Below, one piece after another: positions 33,265 to 43,797 of a DNA stretch of 64,000 nucleotides (its first letter is position 1; each line of letters begins with the position of its first letter). The stretch covers positions 1,860,001 to 1,924,000 of the forward strand of contig NC_014121.1 of NCBI RefSeq assembly GCF_000025565.1, read 5' to 3'. Source of the DNA: Enterobacter cloacae subsp. cloacae ATCC 13047. GTDB lineage: Bacteria; Pseudomonadota; Gammaproteobacteria; Enterobacterales; Enterobacteriaceae. Position numbers and translations under genes: made by a program. Under the pieces are notes generated by a model. That model was given only the letters and a program-made list of their open reading frames with translations, ran no database searches and was not told where the DNA came from.

Positions 33265-33481
33265 GTGAAGATACGATATATTGTCTTTAATTAAACCTAC
33301 ACAGCTTTCGTGCCTTCCTTGCGGATGAGCCAAAGAGCGATAAAAAACCGTGTTTGTACTTTTTGATGTTTATACGCATTTCCCACCACCAGGCATGACG
33401 ATACAGGATATATCGGACCAACGTCGTTTATTTAAACTGACGTTAATAAATAGCATTAAGTTTTAGCTACAGGAATTGAAC

Positions 33482-34150
33482 ATGCTTGATTTGGATCATT
33501 TAGAGAAAGCGCAAAGAATCAGTCTTACCATGCAAGTTGAAATCAGTTTGAAAGGGGCATTAATTACAGGCTCGTTGAAACCTGGCGCTCGACTGATTAC
33601 CAAAGAGATTGCCGATAAATTAGGAACCAGTATCACACCGGTTCGTGAGGCACTTTTGCGACTGGTCTCCTCAGGGGCGCTGCAGGCCACACCGGCGCAG
33701 GCGTTTCTGGTGCCGGAGGTCACGCTGGAACGCTATAACGAGATCACCGCTATCAGGAAACAACTGGAACCAATGGCGGTAGCGGCCGCCTGTCAGCATA
33801 TGACGCCAGCTAAGCTTGAGACGTTGCGCAAAATGTCGGATGCCTTTCATGAGGCGATGCGCAACGGCAATGTTCAGCAGGCGCTGCACGCGAATCGCGT
33901 GTTTCGCTTCACCCTTTATCAGTATGCGGAGATGCCAACGCTCAGCGCATTAATTGAGCAGCTATGGATACGCATCGGGCCCTGTATTAACTATCTGCAT
34001 CAGGAGCTCAACGACATCAAAGCGTCGGCGTATCACAACGAGGAGTTACTTGCGGCACTGGAAAGAGGGGATGTTGAAGCCAGCCAGAAAGCGGTGGATA
34101 AACTGATTGATGAAGCTAATTCACTTTTACAGCGTCAATATTTTAGCTGA
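33482..34150 (+). CDS. mcbR: FadR/GntR-family regulator McbR
   Basis: 222 residues from MLDLDHLEKAQ (ATG 33482, AGGA eight bases upstream; a TTG at 33476 adds two residues). The winged helix (about 20-80, LKPGARLITKEIADKLGTSITPVREALLRLVSSGAL) is well conserved with E. coli McbR, while the FCD ligand domain (90-215) is clearly more diverged. E. coli McbR represses mcbA/ybiM and affects colanic acid and biofilm. Position between curA and yncD supports the name; ligand unknown. Confidence 0.78.
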   Translation: MLDLDHLEKAQRISLTMQVEISLKGALITGSLKPGARLITKEIADKLGTSITPVREALLRLVSSGALQATPAQAFLVPEVTLERYNEITAIRKQLEPMAVAAACQHMTPAKLETLRKMSDAFHEAMRNGNVQQALHANRVFRFTLYQYAEMPTLSALIEQLWIRIGPCINYLHQELNDIKASAYHNEELLAALERGDVEASQKAVDKLIDEANSLLQRQYFS

Positions 34151-34208
34151 GGAATTATTTAGTAGCCAATCTATATTTCCGTCGTAAAACATTCGCTCCA
34201 TGAATAAG

Positions 34209-34233
34209 TCCTGATGGCTCTACGCCATCAGGA
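34209..34233 (+). terminator. Hairpin after mcbR
   Basis: Perfect ten-base inverted repeat TCCTGATGGC / GCCATCAGGA around TCTAC, 58 bases past the mcbR stop. No strong T-run, so terminator function is uncertain. Confidence 0.4.
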
Positions 34234-34257
34234 ACGATATTTAAGATTACGAAAGAG

Positions 34258-34282
34258 AAAAACAGGCAATAAAATGCCTGTT
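34258..34282 (-). terminator. Terminator of yncD
   Basis: On the minus strand AACAGGCA / TGCCTGTT with a six-base loop followed by TTTCTC, six bases after the yncD stop. Confidence 0.7.
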
Positions 34283-34288
34283 TTAGTC

Positions 34289-36403
34289 CTACTCGAAACG
34301 ATAAGCAACCGACAGGCCAACGCCGTAGTTACGACCCGGAGCAGGTTCGTAATAACGTCCGTTGGATTCGTTGACAATCACCGAGCCGGCATACGTTTTG
34401 TCGAACAGGTTATCAACGCGACCAAAGAGATCCAGGCCCCAGTTGCCATAGTTGAACTTATACCCGGTATTCAGACCGACCACCGTGTAAGACGGAGCCT
34501 TTGCCGTGTTTTCGTCGTCGGCCATGATATCGCTCATGTAACGCACGTCGGTACCCGCGTACCAGCCTTCTTCAGGCTGCCAGCCAAACGAGGCAAAGCC
34601 CATATTGCGGGCAATACCCGGCATCCGGTTGCCGTTACAGTTGTCATCACCGCAGACGTTGGTGCGGTAGGTGGCGTCCAGATATGTCCATGCCATTTTC
34701 AGCTTCCAGTTTTCAGCAAACTGCTGATCGAGGGAAACTTCCACCCCCTGACGACGGGTTTTACCGGCGTTTTTGTAGCTGGTACGTCCGCCAGAGCTGG
34801 CATCCACCACAATTTCATCGTCGGTGTCGGTGCGGAACAGGGCCGCGGTCAGCAGGCCATTGCCGATGCGGGTTTTGCTACCCACTTCATAAGTATTGTT
34901 GGTGGACGGTTTCAGGCCAATGTTCAGCCCACCCTGGTTATCCGCGCGGTAGGAGAGTTCATTGATGGTGGGGGTTTCAAATCCACGACCTGCCGCAGCG
35001 TAAAGGTTCCACGCGTCGGTCACGGCATACTTCACCGCCCCGGCCGGGAGCCACTTGTGATAGCTCGCGTCGCCGCTGTCGTCACCGTTGCCTGGCGTAA
35101 CGTAATGATCGTTGGAATCAAACCAGACGGAGCTGTAACGCACCCCGGCATCCATAGAGAGTTTCTGGGTTAACTGCCAGCGGGTTTGCAGGTAAGGATC
35201 GACGTTCCACATCAGGTTACGTTCGTTGCGGCGCTTGTCGCCTTTTACGCCGTACTCCGGTACGCCGTTGTTCATCAAGAAGTTCTCATACCCGCGACGA
35301 TCTTCGCTCATGTTTTCGTAGTTCAGGCCGGTGGTAAAGGTCACCGGCACCAGCAGTTCGCCGCGGTGCGTCCAGCGTGTATCGATGCCCTGATAGTGAC
35401 GCTGCATATCAATCACGCCGCCAGAGTGGGAGGGGCGCAGCTGTGGCTGATAAGGGATCGACTGGTACTGGGTCATTTCGCGCTCGCCAGCGTACATCAT
35501 GACGCTGAGATCGTCCTGCGCGCTGAGCTGGCGGTCATAGCGCAGCCCGGCCTGGGTCTGCTTGATGGTTTTGCGCGTGTTGTACTGATCGCCACGCGGA
35601 GACTGGCGCGGGTTATCCTGCCACTCCTGGTAATTCAGTCCACCCGGATCGTTGGCTTTCATGTCCACGCTGTTAAAGATCAGCGTCAACTTGCTGGCAT
35701 CGTCAATCCGCACGCCCAGTTTGGCATTGGCGAGATTCTTCCGCGCACCGCTGTGATCGCGGTAGCCTTTGGTGGTAAAGCGGGTGGTGGATACGGTGTA
35801 ATCCACATCGCCCGCGTGTGTGCCGTCGCCCATCGCGCCGGTGGCTTTCATCCCGTAGCGCCAGGTACCGTAACTGCCGTAATAGCTGCTGGCCTCAATG
35901 GTCGGCGGCTGTTGACCGGTCTGGGTGTTGATGTTGATCACGCCGCCGGAGGCGTTGCCATACAGGGCAGAGAAGGGGCCGCGCAGCACTTCCACGCTCT
36001 CAACGCTGGAGAGATCGATGTTAGAGGTCTGGCCCTGGCCGTCTGGCATGGTCGCCGGGATCCCATCCACGTACATTCGAATACCGCGCACCCCGAAGGT
36101 GGAGCGGGCACCAAAGCCACGCATCGACAGCTGCAGATCCTGGGCGTAGTTCTGGCGGTTCTGAATTTGCAGGCCCGGGACGCTACCAAGCGATTCCGAG
36201 AGGTTAATGCGTGGCGCGGCGTGACGCATATCATCGCCGTTCACGACGCTGACCGCCGCCGGGGTATCAAGCTCCGATACCGTTTGTGGGGTGGCGCTGA
36301 CGATCAGGGTCTGTTCATCCGCGCCCATTGCGGTGAGGGGCGAAAAGATAACAGGAGCCAGCAGCAGTGGAAGCGTAGCCCTATGGGCAGAAATGATTTT
36401 CAT
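34289..36403 (-). CDS. yncD: TonB-dependent outer-membrane receptor YncD (PqqU)
   Basis: 704 residues, close to the 700 of E. coli YncD. Signal peptide ends at LTAMGA; a TonB-box-like segment EQTLIVSA follows; the plug domain has PRINLSESLGSVPGLQIQNRQNYAQDLQLSMRGFGARSTFGVRG at about 65-110; the 22-strand barrel ends in VGLSVAYRFE. Recent work on E. coli names it PqqU, a receptor for the redox cofactor PQQ, and it also serves as a phage receptor. It is divergent from yncE across a region with a Fur-like site, so iron control is likely for both. Confidence 0.92.
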   Translation of the reverse strand: MKIISAHRATLPLLLAPVIFSPLTAMGADEQTLIVSATPQTVSELDTPAAVSVVNGDDMRHAAPRINLSESLGSVPGLQIQNRQNYAQDLQLSMRGFGARSTFGVRGIRMYVDGIPATMPDGQGQTSNIDLSSVESVEVLRGPFSALYGNASGGVININTQTGQQPPTIEASSYYGSYGTWRYGMKATGAMGDGTHAGDVDYTVSTTRFTTKGYRDHSGARKNLANAKLGVRIDDASKLTLIFNSVDMKANDPGGLNYQEWQDNPRQSPRGDQYNTRKTIKQTQAGLRYDRQLSAQDDLSVMMYAGEREMTQYQSIPYQPQLRPSHSGGVIDMQRHYQGIDTRWTHRGELLVPVTFTTGLNYENMSEDRRGYENFLMNNGVPEYGVKGDKRRNERNLMWNVDPYLQTRWQLTQKLSMDAGVRYSSVWFDSNDHYVTPGNGDDSGDASYHKWLPAGAVKYAVTDAWNLYAAAGRGFETPTINELSYRADNQGGLNIGLKPSTNNTYEVGSKTRIGNGLLTAALFRTDTDDEIVVDASSGGRTSYKNAGKTRRQGVEVSLDQQFAENWKLKMAWTYLDATYRTNVCGDDNCNGNRMPGIARNMGFASFGWQPEEGWYAGTDVRYMSDIMADDENTAKAPSYTVVGLNTGYKFNYGNWGLDLFGRVDNLFDKTYAGSVIVNESNGRYYEPAPGRNYGVGLSVAYRFE

Positions 36404-36551
36404 GAAATAAACCGGTTAAGGATAAGAAACGTACCAAATGGAACATGTGCATATATGTTAAAACTTTTGTAAATGCTTTGAAAACTATAACCGCACATTG
36501 CGTTAAGGAAAGGCGAAACGGAAAAGAAAAACTCCACATTTTGCTGATTAA

Positions 36552-36566
36552 TGATTACTATTCTCA
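36552..36566. promoter_or_regulatory. Fur-box-like site between yncD and yncE
   Basis: TGATTAC-T-ATTCTCA fits the 7-1-7 Fur pattern TGATAAT-N-ATTATCA at 11 of 14 positions, with AATGA / TCATT palindromic symmetry around it. yncE is Fur-repressed in E. coli. The site lies 82 bases before the yncE ATG and 149 before yncD. Confidence 0.6.
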
Positions 36567-36647
36567 TTAACAAAACGGCAATGCCATGACGTTGCCGACC
36601 GGAAGTGATGTCAGCAGTACACCCCCTCTAGTGAAAAAGGAATTGTT

Positions 36648-37709
36648 ATGTCTTTACGTCATCTGTGCTCGCCGCGTCTGCGTCGTTCTCTGTTGTGTAG
36701 CGCTTTACTGCTTGCCGGTACCTTCCAGGTGCATGCTGGCGAAGAGATGTTGCGCAAAGCGGTAGGCAAAGGCGCGTATGAAATGGCCGTGAGCCAGCAG
36801 GAGAATGCGCTGTGGGTTGCGACATCACAAAGCCGTAAAATGGATAAAGGCGGAATTGTGTATCGCCTCGATCCGGTCACACTGGACGTGACGCAAGTTA
36901 TTCATAACGATCTTAAACCGTTTGGCGCCACCCTGGATTCGGCTTCCCAGACGCTGTGGTTGGGCAACACCATCAACGGTGCCGTGACCGCCATTGATGC
37001 CAAAACGGGCGAGGTGAAAGGGCGCCTGGTTCTGGACGACCGCAAACGCAGTGACACGGTCAAACCGCTGCAGCCACGCCAGCTGGTGGCGGATGATGCC
37101 ACCCACACCGTGTACATCACCGGGGTCGGTAAAGAGAGCGTGATCTGGGTGGTGGATGGCACAACGCTGAAGCTGAAGGATACCATCGCCAATACCGGTA
37201 CTTACGGCACCGGCCTGGCGCTGGATGCGCAGGCGAAACGCCTCTATACCACCAACGCCGACGGCGAACTGGTGACAATTGATACCGCCAGCAACAAAAT
37301 CATCAGCCGCAAAAAGGTGCAGGATGATGGTAAAGAGCACTTCTATCTGAACCTGAGTCTGGATACGGCCGGGCAGCGTGCCTTCCTGACCGATTCAAAA
37401 CAGCCGGAAGTGCTGGTGGTGAGCCTGAAAGATGGCAGCGTGATTGAGAAGATCGCGACGCCAGAGTCGCTGGCGGTGCTCTTTAACCCGACGCGCAACG
37501 AAGTGTACGTGACGCATCGTGAAGCCGGAAAGGTGAGCGTGATTGACACCAAAACCTACAAAGTGACGAAAACCTTCGACACGCCGGTCTATCCAAACAG
37601 CCTGGCGCTCTCTGCCGATGGCAAAACGCTGTACGTGACGGTGAAACAGAAATCCACCCGTCAGCAGGAAGCGACCCAGCCTGACGATGTGGTACGTATC
37701 GCGCTCTAA
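36648..37709 (+). CDS. yncE: Periplasmic seven-blade beta-propeller YncE
   Basis: 353 residues, identical in length to E. coli YncE. Signal peptide MSLRHLCSPRLRRSLLCSALLLAGTFQVHA-type (about 31 residues), then YVTN-like propeller repeats, for example TAIDAKTGEVKGRL, VTIDTASNKIISRK, SVIDTKTYKVTKTF and NSLALSADGKTLYVTVK. E. coli YncE binds single-stranded DNA in vitro and is iron-repressed; its physiological role is unsettled. It is divergent from yncD and probably works with it at the envelope. Confidence 0.92.
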   Translation: MSLRHLCSPRLRRSLLCSALLLAGTFQVHAGEEMLRKAVGKGAYEMAVSQQENALWVATSQSRKMDKGGIVYRLDPVTLDVTQVIHNDLKPFGATLDSASQTLWLGNTINGAVTAIDAKTGEVKGRLVLDDRKRSDTVKPLQPRQLVADDATHTVYITGVGKESVIWVVDGTTLKLKDTIANTGTYGTGLALDAQAKRLYTTNADGELVTIDTASNKIISRKKVQDDGKEHFYLNLSLDTAGQRAFLTDSKQPEVLVVSLKDGSVIEKIATPESLAVLFNPTRNEVYVTHREAGKVSVIDTKTYKVTKTFDTPVYPNSLALSADGKTLYVTVKQKSTRQQEATQPDDVVRIAL

Positions 37710-37718
37710 TGTGGGCAT

Positions 37719-37794
37719 TGCCCGGAGGCGCTGCGCTTACCGGGCCTACAAAACCCTGAAATGTAGGCCGGGTAAGGCGAAGCCGCCACCCGGC
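37719..37794. repeat. BIME between yncE and ansP
   Basis: Two inverted REP units (37719-37746 and 37763-37794) followed by seven T on the plus side. It lies in the convergent gap and could act as the 3' end of both genes. Confidence 0.85.
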
Positions 37795-37802
37795 TTTTTT
37801 TA

Positions 37803-39299
37803 TTAACGCGAGGTCTCTTCCACCAGCGGGCCGTCGTGTTTTTCATCGTCATGATGAACCGGCGCGGTGCTGTGGATTTCATGCACGCGCTTACGCACGC
37901 CAAACCAGCCGGCAATCAGCAGAACGGCCAGCAGCGGAATGGTGGCGATGGTATAGGTGCCGTTCGGGTAGTCGAACGCCATCAGTACCAGCACGCTGAA
38001 CAGGAACAGCAGGGTGAGCCATGAGGTCACCGGAGCACCTGGCATCTTGAAGCTTACGTCAGCCGCTTTGCCCTCTTTAATGGCTTTGCGCAGACGCATC
38101 TGGCAGACCACGATAAAGGCCCAGGAGGCGATAATCCCAAGCGCGGCCACGTTCAGCACGATTTCGAACACGCGGGACGGCACCAGGTAGTTCAGGAACA
38201 CGCCAAACACGTAGACCACCAGCGTCGCCAGGATACCGGCATATGGCACCTGCTGCTTGCTCATCTTCGACATAAACTTCGGCGCAGAGCCGCCCATCGA
38301 CATGGAGCGCAGAATACGGCCGGTAGAATAGAGGCCAGAGTTCAGGCTGGAGAGCGCCGCGGTCAGCACCACGATGTTCATGATACTGCCCACGTATGGC
38401 ACGCCGAGTTTAGAGAAGAAGGTCACAAACGGGCTCTGACCCGCCTGGTAGGCGTTCCATGGCAGCAGCAGAACCAGCAGCACCACAGAACCCACATAGA
38501 ACAGACCGATACGCCAGATCACGCTGTTAATGGCTTTTGGCACCATGGTCTGCGGGTCTTTACATTCGCCTGCCGCCGTACCCACCAGCTCGATAGAGGC
38601 AAAGGCGAACACCACGCCCTGCACCAGAACCAGCGCCGGCAGCAGACCGTGCGGGAAGAAGCCGCCGTTATCGGTTATCAGATGGAAGCCGGTTGCATTG
38701 CCGTCCAGCGGCTTACCGCTGCCAAGGAAGACGGTACCGACGACCAGGAAAATCACAATCGCCAGCACTTTTACCAGTGCAAACCAGAACTCCATCTCGG
38801 CGAACCACTTCACGCCGATCATGTTCATGGTGCCGACAATCGCCAGGGCGCCAAGCGCAAAGACCCACTGCGGGATATCGCCAAACGCGCCCCAGTAGTG
38901 CATATACAGCGCAACGGCAGTGATATCGACGATACCGGTCATCGCCCAGTTAACGAAGTACATCCAGCCAGCGACATAGGCGGCTTTTTCACCGAGAAAT
39001 TCGCGGGCGTAAGAGACAAAGCTGCCGCTGGAAGGGCGATGCAGTACCAGTTCGCCCAGCGCGCGAAGAATGAAGAAGGAGAAGATCCCGCACACCAGAT
39101 AGACGAGGGCGAGAGCCGGGCCAGCCATCTGCAGACGTGCACCAGCACCTAAAAACAGACCTGTACCGATAGCGCCGCCGATGGCGATCATTTGAACCTG
39201 ACGGTTGCCCATCGCTTTGTGGTAGCCCTCTTCATGGGAGTTTAACCAGCGACGTTTAGCAGCATGATGATCGGCTGCGCTTTTATTGCTTGTTTTCAT
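37803..39299 (-). CDS. ansP: L-asparagine permease AnsP
   Basis: 498 residues from [19 protein letters not shown]. coli AnsP has 499. Amino acid-polyamine-organocation family with 12 predicted spans: [34 protein letters not shown] in TM1-2, [22 protein letters not shown], and [13 protein letters not shown] in TM6. It imports asparagine with protons. A longer frame adding 35 residues upstream lacks support and has no match to the family. C-terminal tail is short and His/Asp rich ([10 protein letters not shown]). Confidence 0.93.
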   Translation of the reverse strand: MKTSNKSAADHHAAKRRWLNSHEEGYHKAMGNRQVQMIAIGGAIGTGLFLGAGARLQMAGPALALVYLVCGIFSFFILRALGELVLHRPSSGSFVSYAREFLGEKAAYVAGWMYFVNWAMTGIVDITAVALYMHYWGAFGDIPQWVFALGALAIVGTMNMIGVKWFAEMEFWFALVKVLAIVIFLVVGTVFLGSGKPLDGNATGFHLITDNGGFFPHGLLPALVLVQGVVFAFASIELVGTAAGECKDPQTMVPKAINSVIWRIGLFYVGSVVLLVLLLPWNAYQAGQSPFVTFFSKLGVPYVGSIMNIVVLTAALSSLNSGLYSTGRILRSMSMGGSAPKFMSKMSKQQVPYAGILATLVVYVFGVFLNYLVPSRVFEIVLNVAALGIIASWAFIVVCQMRLRKAIKEGKAADVSFKMPGAPVTSWLTLLFLFSVLVLMAFDYPNGTYTIATIPLLAVLLIAGWFGVRKRVHEIHSTAPVHHDDEKHDGPLVEETSR

Positions 39300-39681
39300 T
39301 GAGTTACCTGTTTGCCTGTCTGAACCATTATCGTGATAGTCCTGCCTGGCAGAGAGCATACAAACGATTGCTTCTGCGCAAACACATGTCGCCTTCCCAG
39401 TCATTCTGCGTATGGATAAGGCGAAACATGGCGAGGCATCCTACCTGCAATTGATAAGCGACGCAAAATATAACCGTGCCGAGAGTGATGCACGTCGAAG
39501 GAAATCGTGTGGTCAGAGCAGACGGGGATCACAACGCGCTGAATCGTGGTGAGTTTTTAGACAAAAGATTCGCGGATTGATGATTTAAACATCAGTGGTG
39601 CTTATCAGTTGCTCAGTGGAACTAGCGGAAGGTAAACGCTATGATCGGTTTGGTTTTTATTCTGCCAGAACGAGGCTAACG
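39300..39681. other. 382-base intergenic region upstream of ansP
   Basis: Divergent region holding the promoters of ansP and of the P-loop gene. No convincing operator, hairpin or small gene was recognised. In K-12 the gene next to ansP is yncG; here this region marks the left edge of about 8 kb of additional genes. Confidence 0.4.
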
Positions 39682-40221
39682 GTGAAAATTAATGTAATCG
39701 GCACCAGCGGAAGTGGAAAAACCACGCTGGCAAGACGGATCGCTGATGAGCTGGCTATTCCTTATATTGAGATGGACAGGCTTTACTGGCGCCCGAACTG
39801 GCAGGGCACAGCAGATGATGCGTTTCTGGAAAAACTGGAGCATGCATTAAGCGCTTCTCAAAACTGGGTGCTCGATGGCAACTATAACCGCACGCGCCCT
39901 GTTAAATGGCGCAATGTGGATCTGGTCGTCTGGGTGGACTATGGATTTGTCCGTACGCTGTATCAGGCCGTTATCCGGGCGATCAAGCGGGCCTGGCATC
40001 AACACGAACTCTGGCCGGGAACGGGCAATAAAGAGAGTTTCCGGCGCGCCTTCTTCAGCAGAGAGTCCATTATCATCTGGACGATTAAAACCTGGCGCAA
40101 CAACCGCAGGCGTTATCAGGTCGATATGCAAAACCCGGACTACGCACACATACGCTTTATCCGTATTACCCGCCGCGCTCAGGCGGAAATGCTGATTTCC
40201 TCCCTAAAGTCTTATTCTTAA
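39682..40221 (+). CDS. Small P-loop kinase-like protein (FlaR/adenylate kinase-like)
   Basis: 179 residues from a GTG at 39682 (VKINVIGTSGSGKTTLARRIADEL), chosen because a GAGG Shine-Dalgarno lies nine bases upstream and the P-loop is then at the very N-terminus as in relatives; the frame extends 29 codons further without support. Walker A is GTSGSGKTT. The pattern MDRLYWRPNW, then LDGNYNRTRPVKWRNVDLVVWVDYGF is typical of the proteins annotated as topology modulation protein FlaR. They are probably nucleotide kinases; substrate unknown. Confidence 0.8.
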   Translation: MKINVIGTSGSGKTTLARRIADELAIPYIEMDRLYWRPNWQGTADDAFLEKLEHALSASQNWVLDGNYNRTRPVKWRNVDLVVWVDYGFVRTLYQAVIRAIKRAWHQHELWPGTGNKESFRRAFFSRESIIIWTIKTWRNNRRRYQVDMQNPDYAHIRFIRITRRAQAEMLISSLKSYS

Positions 40222-40331
40222 CAGGGTTTTATATATCTGATTTCCGGCAAACCAAATGTAAATTAATTGTTTCTCAGCGGTGAAATACGCCTTTATTAAT
40301 AACGACATGTTAAGTCAAACGAGAACGCAAC

Positions 40332-41351
40332 ATGTCCTGGCGAATCAGCATTCTGGATAAAAGCCCCATCGCTGAAAATGAAACAGCCGCCGATGCGCTG
40401 GCGCGAACCCTGGCGCTGGCGCAACAGGCGGAAACTCTCGGTTATCACCGTTTCTGGATTGCCGAACACCACAACACCCCACAGTTGGCCAGCCCCTCGC
40501 CGGAGTTATTGATTGCCTGGATCCTCGGGCAGACAACGCGTATCCGCGTGGGATCGGGCGGCGTCATGCTGCAACACTACAGCCCGTATAAAGTTGCAGA
40601 AAACTTCAATCTCCTGGCTGCCCTGGCTCCCGGACGCGTGGATCTGGGCGTTGGAAAAGCGCCTGGCGGTCTGCCGCTCTCCACCCGCGCGTTGCAACGC
40701 GGTCTGAATCAGCAGGAAAAGGGCAGCTTTGCCGAACAGCTGGCGCAGCTCGATAGCTGGATCCGTCCTGAAAATCAGTCCGCGGAGGAGGCGGTGCGCG
40801 CCACGCCGTTGCCGCCGGTTCCGGCGCAAGGATTTCTGCTGGGGGCGAGTGTCGAAAGTGCTCTGCTGGCCGCAAAGCTCAACTGGCATTTTGTCTTTGC
40901 TGCTCACCTGAATGGCGATCCCGACCTGCTGCGCGAGGTCATCACCACCTGGCGTGAACACAGCGCCCGGGAGGTGATTGTGGCGGTGCAGGTCATTGTG
41001 GCGGACTCTCAGGCCCAGGCGCACTCGCTGGCACAAAAGGTTGAAGTCTGGGGCGTGGAGCTGGCAAACGGCCAGCGCGTTACGGTGGCCAGCGAAGAGC
41101 AAGCCTATGCGTTTGCGCGTCAGGCAGGCAGCGAGCCGCTGCGTATAGCGCGTCGCGCGCAGTCGCTGGTGGCCGGGACCGCTGAGTCGGTACTGGCACA
41201 ACTGGACGCTCTGCATCACCAGTGGGGGATTGACGAATTCATTATCGACACACCGGTTGCGGACGGCGCCGCGCGCGTGCAGTCCCTGCGTCTGCTGGCG
41301 CAGGCGCGACTTAACAGGGAGGTTAACGTATGCGTTTTGGCGAACAACTGA
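40332..41351 (+). CDS. LLM-class flavin-dependent oxidoreductase (MsnO8/YtmO-like)
   Basis: 339 residues, bacterial luciferase-like monooxygenase fold. N-terminus SILDKSPIAENETAADAL, then WIAEHHNTPQLASPSPELL, IRVGSGGVMLQHYSPYKVAENF and LAPGRVDLGVGKAPGG are the hallmarks of the MsnO8 subfamily. Members use FMNH2 from a separate reductase and oxygen. First gene of an eight-gene operon; it matches YtmO of the Bacillus S-alkylcysteine operon by family. It may oxidise or dealkylate a thioether. It overlaps the next gene by 22 bases. Confidence 0.85.
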   Translation: MSWRISILDKSPIAENETAADALARTLALAQQAETLGYHRFWIAEHHNTPQLASPSPELLIAWILGQTTRIRVGSGGVMLQHYSPYKVAENFNLLAALAPGRVDLGVGKAPGGLPLSTRALQRGLNQQEKGSFAEQLAQLDSWIRPENQSAEEAVRATPLPPVPAQGFLLGASVESALLAAKLNWHFVFAAHLNGDPDLLREVITTWREHSAREVIVAVQVIVADSQAQAHSLAQKVEVWGVELANGQRVTVASEEQAYAFARQAGSEPLRIARRAQSLVAGTAESVLAQLDALHHQWGIDEFIIDTPVADGAARVQSLRLLAQARLNREVNVCVLANN

Positions 41352-42451
41352 TTGCCTGGCGTCGTGAGCTGCACCAGCACCCGGAGCTGTCGGGCCATGA
41401 GGTGGAAACAACCGCCCGTTTGCACCAGTGGCTGACCCATGCCGGTATTACACCGCTACCTTATGACTTGCCTACCGGGCTGGTGGCGGAGATCGGCACC
41501 GGCAACAAACTGATTGCCCTGCGGGCGGACATTGATGCCTTACCGATCGAAGAGCGCAGCGGGGTGGCGTTTAGCTCGCAGCGTGCGGGAGTCATGCACA
41601 CCTGCGGTCATGACATCCACACCAGCGTGATCCTCGGGGCGGCATTAAAACTAAAAGAACGTGAAGCGTTGCTCAACGGCCGCGTGCGGATCCTGTTCCA
41701 GCCTGCCGAAGAGAACTTTGGCGGTGCGAAGAGCATGGTGCGGGCCGGGGCGTTACGTGACGTCAGCGCCATCTTCGGGATGCACAACGAGCCGGGGTTG
41801 CCGGTGGGTGAATTTGCCACCCGCGGCGGGCCGTTCTATGCCAACGTCGATCGGTTTGTGATCCGCATTACCGGCAAAGGTGCTCATGCCGCACGGCCTC
41901 ATGAAGGCAACGACGCGATTGTGCTGGCAAGCCAGCTTGTTACCGCGTTGCAGAGCGTCGCCAGTCGCAACGTGAATACGCTGGATTCCGTTGTGCTGAG
42001 CGTAACGCGCATTGCGGGCGGCAATACCTGGAACGTCCTGCCGGAAAGCGTTGAGCTGGAAGGGACGCTGCGCACGCATCGCACGGAAGTTCAGCAGAAC
42101 GTCAAAGCGCGCGTCGGTGAAATCGCTGCCGGATTCGCCAGCGCCTTCAGTGCCCGGATTGATATCACCTGGTATGCCGGGCCGACTGCGCTGGTCAATG
42201 ACGAGCATTGGGCGGCGTTTGCCACCTCGGTTGCCCGGGAAGCGGGGTATGAAACGCAGCATGCCGAGTTGCATATGGGCGGAGAGGATTTTGCAGTCTA
42301 TCTGCAGCAGATCCCCGGCGCGTTTGTCAGCATTGGCAGCAATAGCCCGTATGGTTTACATCACCCGGCCTTTAATCCGGACGAAGCATTAATTGAGCCG
42401 GCTGCCCGTTATTTTGCACAGCTTGCGGAAAAAGCCCTGCAACACGTTTAA
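41330..42451 (+). CDS. M20 family amidohydrolase (N-acyl amino acid deacylase)
   Basis: 373 residues. M20D metal-hydrolase motifs: [12 protein letters not shown] near residue 15, [29 protein letters not shown] near 85, and [14 protein letters not shown] near 125, with the late metal ligand His in GLHHPAFN. Such enzymes remove acyl groups from amino acids (HipO, AbgB, YxeP/YtnL types). In this operon it is the likely N-acetyl-cysteine or N-acetyl-S-alkylcysteine deacetylase, the last step after oxidation. Its start overlaps the upstream gene, implying coupling. Confidence 0.88.
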   Translation: MRFGEQLIAWRRELHQHPELSGHEVETTARLHQWLTHAGITPLPYDLPTGLVAEIGTGNKLIALRADIDALPIEERSGVAFSSQRAGVMHTCGHDIHTSVILGAALKLKEREALLNGRVRILFQPAEENFGGAKSMVRAGALRDVSAIFGMHNEPGLPVGEFATRGGPFYANVDRFVIRITGKGAHAARPHEGNDAIVLASQLVTALQSVASRNVNTLDSVVLSVTRIAGGNTWNVLPESVELEGTLRTHRTEVQQNVKARVGEIAAGFASAFSARIDITWYAGPTALVNDEHWAAFATSVAREAGYETQHAELHMGGEDFAVYLQQIPGAFVSIGSNSPYGLHHPAFNPDEALIEPAARYFAQLAEKALQHV

Positions 42452-42467
42452 TTCAGAAGAGGTGAAT

Positions 42468-43784
42468 ATGTCTGCAATCCGACAATTGCGGCTGGGGACC
42501 ATTTTGCACGGTGCTTCCGGGAATATGTCCGCCTGGCGCCATCCTGCGGCGGTCGCCGATGCCAGTATTAATTTTGATTTCGTCAAAGCGACGGCGTTAA
42601 AAGCAGAGGAGGGCAAGCTCGACTTTTTATTCGTAGCCGATGGCCTCTACATAAATGAGAAATCGATCCCGCATTTTTTAAATCGCTTTGAGCCGTTAAC
42701 GGTGCTCTCCGCGCTGGCGAGCATTACCTCGCGTCTGGGGCTGGTGGGCACGTTATCCACCTCCTACAGCGAACCTTTTACCGTGGCGCGCCAGTTTGCC
42801 AGCCTGGATCATCTCAGCAACGGCCGTGCGGGCTGGAACGTCGTGACCTCGCCGCTGGAAGGGTCGGCCAGGAACTTCTCGCGTGAAAAACACCCCGAGC
42901 ACGCGCTGCGCTACCGCATTGCGGATGAGTATCTCGATGTGGTGAAAGGGCTGTGGGACTCGTGGGAAGGCGATGCCTTTGTGCGCAACAAAGAGAGTGG
43001 TCAGTTTTTTGACCCCGCCAAACTGCATACCCTGGATCACCGGGGTGATTTCTTCCAGGTCGCCGGGCCGCTCAATATTGGTCGCACGCCGCAGGGACGT
43101 CCGATTGTGTTCCAGGCGGGCGCATCGGACGACGGTAAAAAGCTGGCTGCGAAGCATGCCGATGCGATCTTCACCCACCATGAAACTCTCGAAGAAGCAC
43201 AAGCGTTCTACCGCGATGTGAAGCAGCAGCTGGAAAACAACGGTCGTCGTGCCTCTGATTTGCACATCTTCCAGGGCGTGAGCGTCATTGTCGGAAAAGA
43301 TGCCGAAGATGTGGAAAACCAGTACCAGACCACCGCGGCGCTGGTGTCGGTTAAGGATGCGCTCAATTATCTCGGACGCTATTTCGAACATCACGATTTC
43401 AGCCAGTATCCGCTCGACGAGCCGTTCCCGGACCTCGGCTATCTGGGAAAAAACAGCTTCCGCAGTACCACGGATGAGATAAAGCGCAATGCCCGCGAAC
43501 GTCAGCTGACGCTGCGTCAGGTCGCGCTGGAAGCGGCCTCACCACGCCCCCGTTTTTCCGGTACGCCGGAGCAGGTGGCGGACGGCCTGCAGGCGTGGTT
43601 CGACGGCTATGCAGCCGACGGCTTCATCATCCAGGGCGGGACGCCAGATACCTTCCCGCGCTTTGTTGACCAGGTGGTGCCGGTGCTACAGGCCCGCGGC
43701 CTGTTTCGCACTGACTACCCCGGGACCACGCTGCGCGACAGCCTGGGCCTGGACGAACCCAAAAATCAGTTCACACAACAATAA
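42468..43784 (+). CDS. NtaA/SnaA/DszA-family FMN-dependent monooxygenase
   Basis: 438 residues from [15 protein letters not shown] (AGAGGTG Shine-Dalgarno six bases away; the frame extends 25 codons further inside the M20 gene). Family marks: [47 protein letters not shown], and [22 protein letters not shown]. The family uses FMNH2 to oxygenate substrates such as NTA, pristinamycin and dibenzothiophene sulfone. In Bacillus, YtnJ and YxeK of this family act on N-acetylated S-alkyl or S-succinyl cysteine. The same role is inferred here. Needs a flavin reductase, none of which is in the operon. Confidence 0.88.
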   Translation: MSAIRQLRLGTILHGASGNMSAWRHPAAVADASINFDFVKATALKAEEGKLDFLFVADGLYINEKSIPHFLNRFEPLTVLSALASITSRLGLVGTLSTSYSEPFTVARQFASLDHLSNGRAGWNVVTSPLEGSARNFSREKHPEHALRYRIADEYLDVVKGLWDSWEGDAFVRNKESGQFFDPAKLHTLDHRGDFFQVAGPLNIGRTPQGRPIVFQAGASDDGKKLAAKHADAIFTHHETLEEAQAFYRDVKQQLENNGRRASDLHIFQGVSVIVGKDAEDVENQYQTTAALVSVKDALNYLGRYFEHHDFSQYPLDEPFPDLGYLGKNSFRSTTDEIKRNARERQLTLRQVALEAASPRPRFSGTPEQVADGLQAWFDGYAADGFIIQGGTPDTFPRFVDQVVPVLQARGLFRTDYPGTTLRDSLGLDEPKNQFTQQ

Positions 43785-43797
43785 AAGAGAACCCGCT

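Noticed and set aside
34214..35173. Plus-strand 319-codon frame opposite the 3' half of yncD
   Set aside because: It covers the yncD terminator and coding region; composition is typical of antisense frames.
35186..36472. Plus-strand 428-codon frame opposite yncD
   Set aside because: Antisense shadow of a GC-rich TonB receptor gene that has signal, plug and barrel landmarks.
39595..39681. N-terminal extension of the P-loop protein
   Set aside because: The extra 29 residues precede the P-loop strand, have no ribosome site, and are not expected in the family; GTG 39682 with GAGG upstream is better.
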